Shown: positions 29,726 to 38,811, counted from the stretch's first letter. The stretch is 52,623 bases of DNA from a bacterium (GCA_902812405.1 CADDZI010000011.1:1-52623), one strand, 5' to 3'. A program made the numbers and translations. Notes: generated by a model not told the origin, from the sequence alone.

Positions 29726-30676
29726 CTAGCCTGACCGTGGCCCTGCAACCTCGTCATCTCGGCGGTCGGCAAAGAGCGGCAAACCCGGCTTTGGCTTTTG
29801 GACGTCAAATCCGGCCTCGCGCAATCGCGCGGCGATGACTTCCGGGTCGGCGTGGCAATCAATCGCATAGTGACGGACCAGCCTTAGCTGATCCCTGCTC
29901 AGCGACGCCAAGGCGGGATACTCGCACCCTTCGCAGTTGATCTTGGCCAGGAAAACCTCGCCGGTCTCGGCCAGAACCTCGCCCAGTCCTACGACCTCGA
30001 CAACCTCGCGTGCCCCACCGGCGAACTCCGTGCGCTCGTTTGTGTGGACGTCCGGGAACTCGACCGACGAGGCTGCATCCGCCAGACGCCCCGTGCTGCG
30101 TAACCACAAGCTGCGCCGGCAGTCGCCGATGCCGCAGGCGCGGATGTCGGCCGCGACGCCGTTTAGCGCACAATTGCGCCGTGCCAGAGCGACGAGGATG
30201 GGACTTGGTTCAAAACTGATGACCCGAGCCCCGCGCAGGCCGAAGTACACGGCCGTATCCCCGAGATTCGCCCCGATGTCGAGCACCGTTTGGCCATGCA
30301 CCTCGTATTCGGCGAGCCACTGAGTTGTGTGGAAGGTCACGGACAGCAACCATAAGTCGCTCTTGGCGCTCGCCCGCCGGACGTACAAGCGCGGCCCCGC
30401 GCGCAGGTGCACGAGATAGGTCTCCGCATCCGCCGGGGCGATTGCCGCAGCAAACCACGAACAGGCTTGGAGCAGATCGTGGGGTGTATCGCGGGCTAAG
30501 AGCAAGGCTGCGTACTCGGCCTGGTGGGCGAAACCGGTCTTGAAAGACCGGCGTAACCAGGACCACATCCCCCGCAGCCCCCGCTGCCGCACGGCAGCGA
30601 CCGCCAACTTCGGGTGGGTGAGCGCCTGAACGACGGCCCGCGCCAAAGCGTTCACCTGACGGCGCGCACCGGCCAT
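29726..30676 (-). CDS. FkbM-family methyltransferase
   Basis: A 316-aa SAM-dependent methyltransferase of the FkbM type, often found in glycan or lipid-glycan clusters. Motif I is VLDIGANLGDTAVYFG, with the acidic SAM-ribose ligand in ISFEPSP. The characteristic FkbM C-terminal motif appears as KINCEGCEYPAL. The N-terminal ~110 residues (Arg-rich, then AAIAPADAETYLVHLRAGP) are not typical of the family. The assigned ATG lies about 40 bases past the upstream gene's stop. It is the last gene of a minus-strand unit GT4, GT39-like, FkbM. The likely substrate is a sugar hydroxyl, by context. Confidence 0.82.
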   Translation of the reverse strand: MAGARRQVNALARAVVQALTHPKLAVAAVRQRGLRGMWSWLRRSFKTGFAHQAEYAALLLARDTPHDLLQACSWFAAAIAPADAETYLVHLRAGPRLYVRRASAKSDLWLLSVTFHTTQWLAEYEVHGQTVLDIGANLGDTAVYFGLRGARVISFEPSPILVALARRNCALNGVAADIRACGIGDCRRSLWLRSTGRLADAASSVEFPDVHTNERTEFAGGAREVVEVVGLGEVLAETGEVFLAKINCEGCEYPALASLSRDQLRLVRHYAIDCHADPEVIAARLREAGFDVQKPKPGLPLFADRRDDEVAGPRSG

Positions 30677-30716
30677 CGCGGGCGCCTGGTCGGCGGCCGG
30701 GGCTCGTGCATCGCGC

Positions 30717-32642
30717 TCATGACTGCGAACCCAGTTCGTAGATGGCCACACCGTGCGCCGCGAACACACGGTGAAAGATCGAACGGGTGTCGCCGGCGAG
30801 CGCCTGCCAGTCAATGCCCGCCGGTGTGCGGCCGACAAACGCGGGGTTGGCATTGACGACGACATAGCGCACTCCCATACGTTGCAGCCAAGCAGCTCGC
30901 TGCGCCGGCGACCGGCTCCAGTCGGGCGTCAGCGCCGCCTGGTAGTTGTCGTTGCCCCATCGCGTGCCCGGCGGAAAGTAGTAATCGCGCACGTCATCCA
31001 AGGCCAAAATCTGGCGGCCCGGGATGTGCCGTTGCGCGAGCCAGCGTGCGGCATCAAAGGTTTCCAAACGCCGCGAGAGGTACGCGGTAGCCGATTCCGC
31101 GCCTCGGACGTACGCAAATGCAGGTACGAGAGTCGCCGGTGCCACGGCGACTGTTTGCGGCAGCCAGTTGATGACGACGCCATACGCTCCCAGGACTGCC
31201 AATCCAGCGACCACAGGTGCGCGCAACCGAGGCCCTGCGAGGACAGTACCGGCGGCGGCCAAAGATGTCACACTGAATACCGGCGCCAATGCAAAACGCC
31301 ACTGCTGACTTTCAAAAAACCACAGACCGACGAGCGCCGCCGCCACGGCGGCGATGCGGCGCGCCCACGTGTACGCAATGACCGCAACGCCGGCGGCAAT
31401 GGTTGCGACTTGTAACGCCACACCCGGATCCCCGCAAAATATGCGCGGCGCAAAGAGCAACCTGTACGGTAAGGCAGCGAGGTCGGCAAGCGATGTTCCG
31501 CCGCCGCACCAATGGCGCGTCATGTCCGCGTAGCGCCGCGCAAAGTCGTGCGCAGGACCGGCCGGCCCGAGCCAGGCTATCGAGAACGGATAGACTGGAT
31601 CACCAGTTGCAAGCCAGGTCCGTAGGTACCAGGGTGCGGCGACCACGCACGCGCCGGCAGCGAAAGGAACCAGTCCCTGCAGCCATGACCGGCCAATATT
31701 TTTCCCCCACCGCGCACGCGACCACCAGCATGCCGCCCCAAGAACAATCACAGCTGCCGGCAGACCTGAATACTTGACCGCAGCTGCCGCGCCGGCCAAG
31801 ATGCCCGCAATCAGCAAGAATCGCGGCATGGCCGCCGTCTCCCCGAGGGCGGCCTCGTGCGCGGCGATGATCGTCCCCAAGAGAAACATCGCAAACGGCA
31901 CGTCCACGTACAACGACGGCGCCAGCCACAGCCACAGCCCGCTGGAAACGACGAGCATCGCTGCGGCCAGGCCGACGCTGCGGCCACCCGGTGCGCAGAC
32001 CCGGGCGATGACCGCGGCCTGCAGCGCACACACGACCCCGCAACCAAGGGTTGCAAAGGCTGCGCCTGCCGAACCCGCAAGCACGTAAGCCGGCGTGGCG
32101 GCGGCCTCGGCGAGTTGCGGAAAACCCGATTGCACCATACCCGGGTCAAAGCGCATCGTTGCGTTCGCCAGCGCAGAGGCAACAAGCGGCAGGTGGTAGG
32201 CGATCGGGTCCCACCACACGGCCGGCAGAGCTGCGCTCAGACACGCCGTCACGAAAGCGGCCACCGTCACCAACAGACAGGCCTGGCAGCCGGCGTCGCG
32301 CGCGCTGACGAAACCCGACAGCCGCGAGGGGAGTGCAGGTAACCCGCTGAGCGCCCGCACGTAGTGCGGGAGCCGGGCCGCAAGCGCGATTGCAAGCAGC
32401 GTCTCGATAACCGCCGCACGCTCCAAGCCGCATGCAGCCAAGACGCCGACGCCGCTTCCCAGCAGGGCGTAGCCGGCCGGAGCGGCGATCGCCAGGCGCG
32501 TGCTCCACGCGCAGCCGGCCAACCACCGTCCGGTCAGCATCATGCCGTAATCGCAGGCAAAGAGCCACGTCGCCACGCCGGCCCCAAGACCACACGACAG
32601 ACGTACCCAGAAGGGGGCAAGGTCCAACGGATGTTGGCCCAT
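30717..32642 (-). CDS. Polytopic membrane protein, GT39/ArnT-like glycosyltransferase
   Basis: A 641-aa protein with about a dozen hydrophobic helices followed by a soluble C-terminal domain of ~150 residues (LETFDAARWLAQRHIPGRQI through RYVVVNANPAFVG). The loop after the early helices reads WWDPIAYHLPLVASALANAT, resembling the acidic first periplasmic loop of PMT_2/GT39 polyprenyl-phosphate-sugar transferases. That family moves a sugar from a lipid carrier at the outer face of the membrane. The ATG giving MGQHPLDLAP follows the GT4 stop by 7 bases. Acceptor and donor are unknown. Confidence 0.8.
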   Translation of the reverse strand: MGQHPLDLAPFWVRLSCGLGAGVATWLFACDYGMMLTGRWLAGCAWSTRLAIAAPAGYALLGSGVGVLAACGLERAAVIETLLAIALAARLPHYVRALSGLPALPSRLSGFVSARDAGCQACLLVTVAAFVTACLSAALPAVWWDPIAYHLPLVASALANATMRFDPGMVQSGFPQLAEAAATPAYVLAGSAGAAFATLGCGVVCALQAAVIARVCAPGGRSVGLAAAMLVVSSGLWLWLAPSLYVDVPFAMFLLGTIIAAHEAALGETAAMPRFLLIAGILAGAAAAVKYSGLPAAVIVLGAACWWSRARWGKNIGRSWLQGLVPFAAGACVVAAPWYLRTWLATGDPVYPFSIAWLGPAGPAHDFARRYADMTRHWCGGGTSLADLAALPYRLLFAPRIFCGDPGVALQVATIAAGVAVIAYTWARRIAAVAAALVGLWFFESQQWRFALAPVFSVTSLAAAGTVLAGPRLRAPVVAGLAVLGAYGVVINWLPQTVAVAPATLVPAFAYVRGAESATAYLSRRLETFDAARWLAQRHIPGRQILALDDVRDYYFPPGTRWGNDNYQAALTPDWSRSPAQRAAWLQRMGVRYVVVNANPAFVGRTPAGIDWQALAGDTRSIFHRVFAAHGVAIYELGSQS

Positions 32643-32649
32643 GCAGGTT

Positions 32650-33762
32650 TTATCGGCCGGACAACAACGAGGGTGTGGGTGTCGCGGCGCGCCCGCCAAC
32701 GACCTCGCAGTACATCTCTTCCTGGGCGCGGGCAGCGGCATCCCAGGTGAATGCCGCGCCGCGGGCACGGGCTGCCTGGGCCAGGACCCCGGCCTGCTGT
32801 GCATCCGAGGCGAGCGTCGCCAGAGCGCGGCCAAAAGCTGCGGCATCGAACGCAGGCACAAGCCGGGCTGCACCGGCAAACGTTTCCCGCGAACTGGGCG
32901 TGTCGAACGCGACGATGGGGGCGCCGATCGCCATTGCGTCGAGCGCCACCAGACTCTGATTCTCATAGCGGGAGGGAAAGGCCAGCACGCGAGCCCGGCG
33001 TACGAACTCGTGACGACTTGCCCCGTCCAGCCTGCCGACCAGGTGCACGCGCGCACCCAGACCCCGCCGGCCCACTTCGCGTTCCAGCCACGCGGCTCCG
33101 GGACCGCCGCCGGCTATGCGTACCGAAAGACCTTCCGGCAGAAACGGCACGGCGTCCAGCAGCAGGTCCAAACCTTTCATCCTCCAGTCGAAGCGTCCCA
33201 CGAAAGCGACATAATCGCCGTCGCCTCGCCATGGTGACCCGAAAGCCTCGTCATCTGCAGCGTTAGGGATGACGCGGATGTCGGCTTGGGGAGCCCACAT
33301 TCTCAGGCGTTCCCGCTGGCTTGGCGTCAGTGCAATGATATGCCGGTAGCGCGCCACGGCAAACGCCTCCCAACGGTCAATCGGCAGCCGGTAACGCTGT
33401 GCGGCCTGGCACCCAAACAGGTAGCTGGCAATTCCGATGACCGGACGACGCACGACAAGCGGCGCCGCGCTTGCGGTGAACGGCGAGCTGAAGTCTTCGA
33501 CGATGAGATCGGCTCGAGAGACAAAAGCCCGCCACGGCAGCTCAGCAAAATACCAGACAAAGTTGACAGGATGCGGCAGCGGCAGTGTGTACAGGTAGCG
33601 CACGCCGTCCCTGCATTCGGATCGCAATGACGGGTGACCCGCACTGACGACCGTCATCTCGTGACGCACTGCCAAGCGCTTATTGATTTCGTGGGCGCGT
33701 CTCGCCTGGCCACCCCCGTAGGGTGCGTCGAGCGCGTCGGCGTTAAAGTGAAGGATTCGCAT
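32650..33762 (-). CDS. Glycosyltransferase family 4
   Basis: A 370-aa GT-B retaining glycosyltransferase. The N-terminus MRILHFNADALDAPYGGGQA with AHEINKRLAVRHEMTVVS is the GT4 acceptor-domain pattern. The donor domain shows VAFVGRFDWRMKGLDLLLDA, RIAGGGPGAAWLEREV, and the nucleotide-sugar motif region VLAFPSRYENQSLVALDAMA with the conserved Glu. It is the first gene of the minus-strand part of the glycan cluster and diverges from a second FkbM gene across 63 bases. The sugar is unknown. Confidence 0.93.
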   Translation of the reverse strand: MRILHFNADALDAPYGGGQARRAHEINKRLAVRHEMTVVSAGHPSLRSECRDGVRYLYTLPLPHPVNFVWYFAELPWRAFVSRADLIVEDFSSPFTASAAPLVVRRPVIGIASYLFGCQAAQRYRLPIDRWEAFAVARYRHIIALTPSQRERLRMWAPQADIRVIPNAADDEAFGSPWRGDGDYVAFVGRFDWRMKGLDLLLDAVPFLPEGLSVRIAGGGPGAAWLEREVGRRGLGARVHLVGRLDGASRHEFVRRARVLAFPSRYENQSLVALDAMAIGAPIVAFDTPSSRETFAGAARLVPAFDAAAFGRALATLASDAQQAGVLAQAARARGAAFTWDAAARAQEEMYCEVVGGRAATPTPSLLSGR

Positions 33763-33825
33763 GCCCGTCTGCGCTTCGCACCGGCTTCTCCGCCGACTGT
33801 CCCGGCCAGCCGATAATTCGACGAG

Positions 33826-34737
33826 ATGCTGGGTGCGAATCTCCGCTACAAATGGGCCAGCGTTCGGGGGGCACGTGCCGCCTTCCGGAACTGGCTATCG
33901 TGCGTCGCCATTGCCTCACCGCAGACCCGCTGGGGTTGGCCGCCCGTCAGAATCACCTGGCGGACACGCGCCGGACCCGTCTTCGAGACGATGCCCGGCG
34001 AGCGGGGCTGCTGGGTCCCCAATGAAGTTTGGGGTATGGACGCATACGGCTTGGCGATGCTGCGTCGCCTGGGTCCCCGCACCGTGTTGGACATCGGCGC
34101 CAACGTCGGCGCCTTCTCGCTGGCGGCAGCCGTCAACTTTCCGTCGGCCCGCATTGTAGCGGTGGAGCCGGCACCCGACACGTTCGCCTACCTCGTCGGC
34201 AACGTACGCCGTAACGGCCTGCTGGATCGCATCGAGTGCCTGCAGGCGGCTGCGGTGGGGGCTGCCGATGTGCGTCAGGCGCATGTGACGATGCAGCCAA
34301 AAGATTCTGTGACCACCTCGACCTCGCTGGCACCGCAGGGGCCGCAGTCCTTGACGGTACCCGCTCGGCGCCTCAGCGACCTCATTGCCGGCCTGAAAGA
34401 GGTCGATCTGCTCAAGATCGATGCCGAGGGTGCGGAGTACGAGATTCTGGAAAACACGCCGGCAGAGGCTCTGACGCCCGTGTCCGTCATCGTGTTGGAG
34501 TATCACCCGCGCCCCCAGAGATCGTGGCGGCATCTGGCGGCGATCCTCGGTCATGCCGGCATGCGCTGCGTGGCCCATGACCTGACCGGGGGCTGCGGCA
34601 TCCTCTGGGCGGCCCGCTCGGACGATCTCTTCGCCCTCGTGCGCGCCATTGCACAACGTCCCATCATGGATGTCTTGGCGTTTGGTGCTGCAGACGCGTT
34701 TCACGCGGACACCGTGGAGGGGCGCGACGGGCTATAG
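33826..34737 (+). CDS. FkbM-family methyltransferase (second copy)
   Basis: A 303-aa FkbM methyltransferase. Motif I is VLDIGANVGAFSLAAAVNF, the acidic motif is IVAVEPAPDTFAYL, and the FkbM signature is LLKIDAEGAEYEILEN. It has an N-terminal ~70-residue extension ending in a GMDAYGLAMLRRLG helix. It is not a recent duplicate of the copy at 29.7-30.7 kb; similarity is limited to motifs. GATAAT ends 8 bases before the ATG and no Shine-Dalgarno is obvious. Its last 37 bases overlap the end of the flippase gene on the other strand. Confidence 0.88.
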   Translation: MLGANLRYKWASVRGARAAFRNWLSCVAIASPQTRWGWPPVRITWRTRAGPVFETMPGERGCWVPNEVWGMDAYGLAMLRRLGPRTVLDIGANVGAFSLAAAVNFPSARIVAVEPAPDTFAYLVGNVRRNGLLDRIECLQAAAVGAADVRQAHVTMQPKDSVTTSTSLAPQGPQSLTVPARRLSDLIAGLKEVDLLKIDAEGAEYEILENTPAEALTPVSVIVLEYHPRPQRSWRHLAAILGHAGMRCVAHDLTGGCGILWAARSDDLFALVRAIAQRPIMDVLAFGAADAFHADTVEGRDGL

Positions 34738-36107
34738 GCGCGCACGGTTCGCAGCGCGAGCAGCCACACGCAGGGCGTCAAGACTGCATTGACCGCGATC
34801 GCTATGCCGAGCAGATGAGCGGCGGTCGTCCCTAAACCCGCCATGAGGACGACCTCCAGGAACACCGCAGCCGCGACGAAGCGAAAAACACGGTATTCTC
34901 CCACAGCCAGCAGGTACGAAACGCCCAGGACGCACACCGCGAACAGCCCCTCGTCGACCGCATAGAGATGTAACAGCGGAGCGCCCCCCGCATACAGCGG
35001 TCCGTACGTTGTCCGCACAATCAGGTGGGGGAAGATCCACAAAAAGGCCACACCAATCGAAGCGGCCGCGACCGCCGTCAGCGCAACCAGCGCCAAGACC
35101 CGGCGTAGCGCCGCTGCAGAGGTCTGCGCCGCTGCAGCCGCCAGCGGCGCAAGAACGGGCATCAAGAGACCGGCCCCATACGGAATCGTACGCGCAATCG
35201 TGCCGGCGGCCGCGAACAAACCGGACTCGACCGCGGCAAGATGATGCCGGGCGAACACCATATCAATGTAGAGGAGGCTACTCGTGGCAGCTGCCGTGAG
35301 AGCGATGCTACCCGCGCGGCGTACCAGAGCGGTGAGCGACACCGACGAATCCTGGACGCCGGCGGTACCGGCGAGCGGTGAGAAAGAGCCCGGGATGTCA
35401 TCCCGGACGGGCGTTGGCGGCGTCTGCCGCGCGGCGGTCCACAGGGCGATGACAAGACCCGCCAAAGCGCTTCCCACAAGACCGACCAGAGTACCGACCA
35501 GGCCAAGACCCCAGGCGACAAGGACCAGAGCAAGACACACCTTGGCCGTACCCTCCGCTGTGACGGAAGCCGCGTAGGTTCCAAAACGATGGATGCCCTG
35601 CAGCACGCCCCTGGCGTAGGCCGTCACGAGAGCCGCAGCGACATAAAGGGCGAGGAGAACCCACAGCCGATCGTCCGCAATGTTAAGGTAGCGCGCGAGG
35701 GCGATGCCGGCGGCGCCGACGACAAAGCCCGTGGCAAGACCGACGGCCAGGACGGGGAATAGCGTGCGCCGCACAAAATGGGGCGCGTGGTGTTCCAAGT
35801 GAAGGCTCCACAGACGGGCGGCCTCCTGCATGGCGACGGTTCCGATGGATGAACCGATGACCCCGAGCAGGGCTGCGATGGAGAGCAGGGTGGCCAGGAC
35901 ACCGTATGGCCCGGGCCCTAGGCGCCGTGACAGCACGAAATGGAAGACGTAGGCAAAGACATTAACGAGTAGGGCCGAGCCGGCGACGAGGACGCTATTA
36001 CCGAGGAGGCGGCGCGTCTGGAGGGCGCCCCGAAGCACGGTCCCCGCACCAACGCTTTGCGCGAGACCTTCGGACGCTGCTACCTGCGCATCCTCGCCGA
36101 CGTCCAT
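34701..36107 (-). CDS. Wzx-like polysaccharide flippase
   Basis: A 468-aa membrane protein of the MOP/polysaccharide transporter superfamily with about twelve helices. It begins with a cytoplasmic N-tail, then LLGNSVLVAGSALLVNVFAYVFHFVLSRRLGPGPYGVLATLLSIA, the family's hallmark first two helices and GPxxYG motif. Later helices include ALTAAATSSLLYIDMVFARH. Such proteins flip lipid-linked oligosaccharides across the inner membrane. The ATG follows the GT9 stop with one base between them, so the two are coupled. It converges on the second FkbM gene with a 37-base overlap. Confidence 0.9.
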   Translation of the reverse strand: MDVGEDAQVAASEGLAQSVGAGTVLRGALQTRRLLGNSVLVAGSALLVNVFAYVFHFVLSRRLGPGPYGVLATLLSIAALLGVIGSSIGTVAMQEAARLWSLHLEHHAPHFVRRTLFPVLAVGLATGFVVGAAGIALARYLNIADDRLWVLLALYVAAALVTAYARGVLQGIHRFGTYAASVTAEGTAKVCLALVLVAWGLGLVGTLVGLVGSALAGLVIALWTAARQTPPTPVRDDIPGSFSPLAGTAGVQDSSVSLTALVRRAGSIALTAAATSSLLYIDMVFARHHLAAVESGLFAAAGTIARTIPYGAGLLMPVLAPLAAAAAQTSAAALRRVLALVALTAVAAASIGVAFLWIFPHLIVRTTYGPLYAGGAPLLHLYAVDEGLFAVCVLGVSYLLAVGEYRVFRFVAAAVFLEVVLMAGLGTTAAHLLGIAIAVNAVLTPCVWLLALRTVRAYSPSRPSTVSA

Positions 36108-36108
36108 C

Positions 36109-37212
36109 TCACATGTTCTTTAGGAGTCGCTGCGCTGCGGCAACGACGTTTTCGCGCACCAGTCTGGCGTCGGGACTGCGCCGAGCATGCCACGACGATT
36201 CGGGTTCGACTCCGAGTGGGGTTGTGTGGGGATGCACGCACAGCGCCGCCAGGGGCACGTAGAAGGGACCCGCGATATCAGGATCCGTCGCGGAATACAC
36301 GACGAGGCACGGCACAGAAAGGGCGTCTGCGACATGCATGATTGCCGAGTCCACGCCCATGAAGAGAGCCGCCTCGCACAGCAGATCCGCAACCGCGGTC
36401 AGCGGAGCCCCGCAGATGAGCCTCACCCCAAGGCCATTGAAGCACGCACGCAAACGCTCCTCTTGTCCGGCCGACCCGACCGCACACGGGCGAAATCCAA
36501 GATCTAACGCGGCGGCGGCAAGTGTGCGGGCGTCCTCATTCGGCATTGCACGCGCAGGGACGCTCGGCGCAACGTGGAGTACGGCGATCTTCGAAGGCGC
36601 GCGGCGGCGAAAATGGGCCCGCACGCGGGGTCGGACCGCCGGCCTGACACCCGGAAAGCAGGCCTCGGCAAAACGTTCATACGCTGTACGCCAGCTCGTC
36701 CGGTCGATGGGGATTGTCGTCCCCACCGCCGAGCCGCGCCCGGCCATCGCGATGACCTCGGCGGCGTACGTGCGGGCGTATGCAAGCGCCAGGGGGCGCG
36801 TGAAGAACGGATGCGGCACAAGACCGCGCGCGTAGGGTGCGGTGCGTGAGAGCATTCTTTTCCCGGAGGTAACGAGGCTGGTCGCGCCTTGGTGGCCAAA
36901 AGCGCGAATCCGTCCGACGCCTTCGAAGAGCTCGAAGACGGCTGGAGTCGGTTCGTTGCAGACGATATCCGGCGCAGCGGCAGGCGCGACGTAGCGCGAC
37001 CACACGTTCATAAAGCGCACTTGGTCCCCCAGGTTTGCGAATGCGACCACCAAATCTCCGGACCCGCCTGCCCTCTTTTGTGACAGCGAGGCGATCCCGT
37101 CGCCCACCGTGACGGCGGCATAGGCGAGCGCCCGGCGCCAGATGGGGAGATTTTCAAGGACGGGAGTCGGCGACAGTACCGGAAGACATAGGTGTTGCTG
37201 CGGAGCCGACAT
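36109..37212 (-). CDS. Glycosyltransferase family 9 (heptosyltransferase-like)
   Basis: A 367-aa GT-B enzyme of the ADP-heptose:LPS heptosyltransferase group. The C-terminal half carries the family pattern: VLHVAPSVPARAMPNEDARTL, ICGAPLTAVADLLCEAALFMGVDSAIMHVADALSVPCLVVYS (the GxxD..xxH motif), then FYVPLAALCVHPH. The N-terminal half is less typical. The ATG giving MSAPQQHLCL is chosen; the open frame reaches 26 codons further without a better site. It sits upstream of the flippase and diverges from the GT2 gene. An LPS-core-like role is plausible but the sugar is not known. Confidence 0.82.
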   Translation of the reverse strand: MSAPQQHLCLPVLSPTPVLENLPIWRRALAYAAVTVGDGIASLSQKRAGGSGDLVVAFANLGDQVRFMNVWSRYVAPAAAPDIVCNEPTPAVFELFEGVGRIRAFGHQGATSLVTSGKRMLSRTAPYARGLVPHPFFTRPLALAYARTYAAEVIAMAGRGSAVGTTIPIDRTSWRTAYERFAEACFPGVRPAVRPRVRAHFRRRAPSKIAVLHVAPSVPARAMPNEDARTLAAAALDLGFRPCAVGSAGQEERLRACFNGLGVRLICGAPLTAVADLLCEAALFMGVDSAIMHVADALSVPCLVVYSATDPDIAGPFYVPLAALCVHPHTTPLGVEPESSWHARRSPDARLVRENVVAAAQRLLKNM

Positions 37213-37451
37213 GGGCCTCACAGTGTAGGTATCGGTGAACGTGAACGGGTTCGAGGTCGGATGACGGTGTTTCCCGCCGCAGCGGCCCAATGTCGGCTAC
37301 CGCACCCGCCTGGCGTTCGGTACCCGGCGCCGGGACACCGGGCCACCTGGGGACCCTATGTCAGGAATCCGGCTCTGCTTTCCTGCCCTATTTTGCTGGC
37401 GCGCCCGCACAGCAAGCGCGCGATGTCTGTTGCCCCCGCGGCGACGGGCCG
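37213..37451. other. Divergent gap between GT9 and GT2
   Basis: These 239 bases contain no hairpin repeat and no convincing gene. TACACT lies 9 bases before the GT9 start and could be a -10 element. Promoters for both glycosyltransferase genes must lie here, but I cannot place a -35 box. Confidence 0.3.
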
Positions 37452-38381
37452 ATGAAGAATACGAAAGGCATGCAGACTTCCGCACAGGCCGACAGCGTCG
37501 CCGTCGGCATCATGGCCTACAACGAAGAGCGCAACATCGGGCCGCTGCTCGACAGCCTGCTTGCGCAAACGGCGCTGGCCCGAGTGCGACGCATCGTCGT
37601 CGTGGCCAGCGGATGTACGGACCGCACCTGCGAGATCGTCACCGCGTACTGCGGCCGAGATGACCGAATCACTCTCGTCGTGGAGCCGGCACGAACGGGG
37701 AAGGTGTCGGCGATTAACCACTTCCTCTATACGGCGCAGGAAGAAATTCTCGTCGTTTCCGGCGCGGATCTCATTTTGGAACCCCAGACGCTGGCGTGCC
37801 TGTTGGAACCCTTTGAGGATCCCGACGTTGGTATGACGGGTGCCCATCCCGTACCGGTCAACTCGCCGGATACGTTCTTTGGATACGCCGCCCATGTCAT
37901 GTGGACGCTCCACCATGACGTGGCGCTACGCGACCCCAAGATGGGGGAATTGATTGCCTTCCGTAACGTCTTTCGCCGCCTGGACCCCGGTGCGCTCATC
38001 GACGAGTTGTCGATCCATCAGCTTCTGCGCTCGACCGGTTACCGCATCGTGTATGCGCCCCAGGCGCGACTCTACAACCGCGGCCCGGAAACTCTGCGCG
38101 ACTTCATATCACAGCGAACGCACTGCATCGTGGGAAACCTGCAAATCATGCACGACCATCATGTGCCCGTGCCTACTATGCGCTTCGGTCCGGTGGTGCG
38201 GGCAGCTGTGCCGTTTGCGGCTCGCCATTGGCGGCGCTTGCCGTGGACGATCGCCGTCGCCTGCCTGGAGGGCTACTGCCGAGTGCGCAGTCGCGTGCTG
38301 TACCGGTCGCGACAGCGCCGGCAAGCACTGCGCACCTGGGAGCAGGTGACGACGACCAAGGCCGTCATGCCCAAGGCCTAA
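37452..38381 (+). CDS. Glycosyltransferase family 2
   Basis: A 309-aa GT-A inverting glycosyltransferase. The N-terminal nucleotide-sugar-binding core shows GIMAYNEERNIGPLLDSLLA, VVASGCTDRTCEIV and the metal-binding region VVSGADLILEP. The C-terminal segment, from ELSIHQLLRSTGYRIVYAPQA to the Arg-rich tail RSRVLYRSRQRRQ, looks amphipathic and may associate with the membrane. The ATG giving MKNTKGMQTS was chosen because GT2 homology begins soon after; earlier in-frame starts add a proline-rich stretch. It is the outermost gene of the glycan cluster and its 3' side is a large repeat block. Confidence 0.92.
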   Translation: MKNTKGMQTSAQADSVAVGIMAYNEERNIGPLLDSLLAQTALARVRRIVVVASGCTDRTCEIVTAYCGRDDRITLVVEPARTGKVSAINHFLYTAQEEILVVSGADLILEPQTLACLLEPFEDPDVGMTGAHPVPVNSPDTFFGYAAHVMWTLHHDVALRDPKMGELIAFRNVFRRLDPGALIDELSIHQLLRSTGYRIVYAPQARLYNRGPETLRDFISQRTHCIVGNLQIMHDHHVPVPTMRFGPVVRAAVPFAARHWRRLPWTIAVACLEGYCRVRSRVLYRSRQRRQALRTWEQVTTTKAVMPKA

Positions 38382-38430
38382 CGCGTAGCGGTCGCGATGC
38401 GACGGCATGGATTGCCGACCGCAGCTGTCA

Positions 38431-38581
38431 CGCTTCGGTGGTGCGCGTTATTGAAGCGCAGCGGTCGCGCTTCGATGGTGCGCGTTGTTATTGAAGCGCA
38501 GCGGTCGCGCTTCGATGGTGCGCGTTATTGAAGCGTAGCGGTCGCGCTTCGATGGTGCGCGTTATTGAAGCGTAGCGGTCG
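38431..38581 (+). repeat. Tandem repeat, four units of ~37 bases
   Basis: Units at 38431-38467, 38468-38507, 38508-38544 and 38545-38581 are nearly identical (37, 40, 37, 37 bases). Each starts CGCTTCGATGG and ends GCGGTCG. Unit 2 carries a 3-base insertion (GTT). Each unit ends in the first half of the hairpin repeat (AGCGGTCGCGC), and the array runs into a complete hairpin at 38573-38596. This suggests growth of the array from a hairpin copy by slippage or unequal exchange. Confidence 0.9.
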
Positions 38582-38811
38582 CGCTTGCGCGACCGACGCA
38601 ACGTTCCGCACGCGATGGAGGACGCGGCGGCCGGGGTCCGTGCCGGAGGCCTCTGAGGGCGCGCGAAGCCAGGAGGGCGAGAGCGAGACCGCAGTGGAGC
38701 GCCGATCGTGTGCCGGAAGCACACGACGGCGCGTCCTCGGGCACGGACCTCGGCGGCGCGACCCCACGAAATGGGCGCAAGGTTCCGTCGGCCGCGCAAG
38801 CGCGGCCGCTA
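38573..38811. repeat. Hairpin doublet bounding a structured 190-base spacer
   Basis: A plus-oriented hairpin (38573-38596, stem GGTCGCGC/GCGCGACC, loop TT) and a minus-oriented hairpin (38788-38811, stem GGCCGCGC/GCGCGGCC, loop AA) form inverted ends beginning TAGCGG. Inside, TCGTGTGC (38706-38713) pairs with GCACACGA (38719-38726), extended by GCGCCG/CGGCGC with one bulge. GGTCCGTGCC (38635-38644) is the exact reverse complement of 38740-38749. GAGGACGC (38618-38625) is that of 38731-38738. Confidence 0.65.

Noticed and set aside
37230-37260. tRNA T-arm-like GGGTTCGAGG
   Set aside because: The flanking five bases do not pair and no acceptor or anticodon stem can be drawn.
38431-38581. CRISPR array
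   Set aside because: The units are contiguous, with no unique spacers between repeats, and no cas gene is present.
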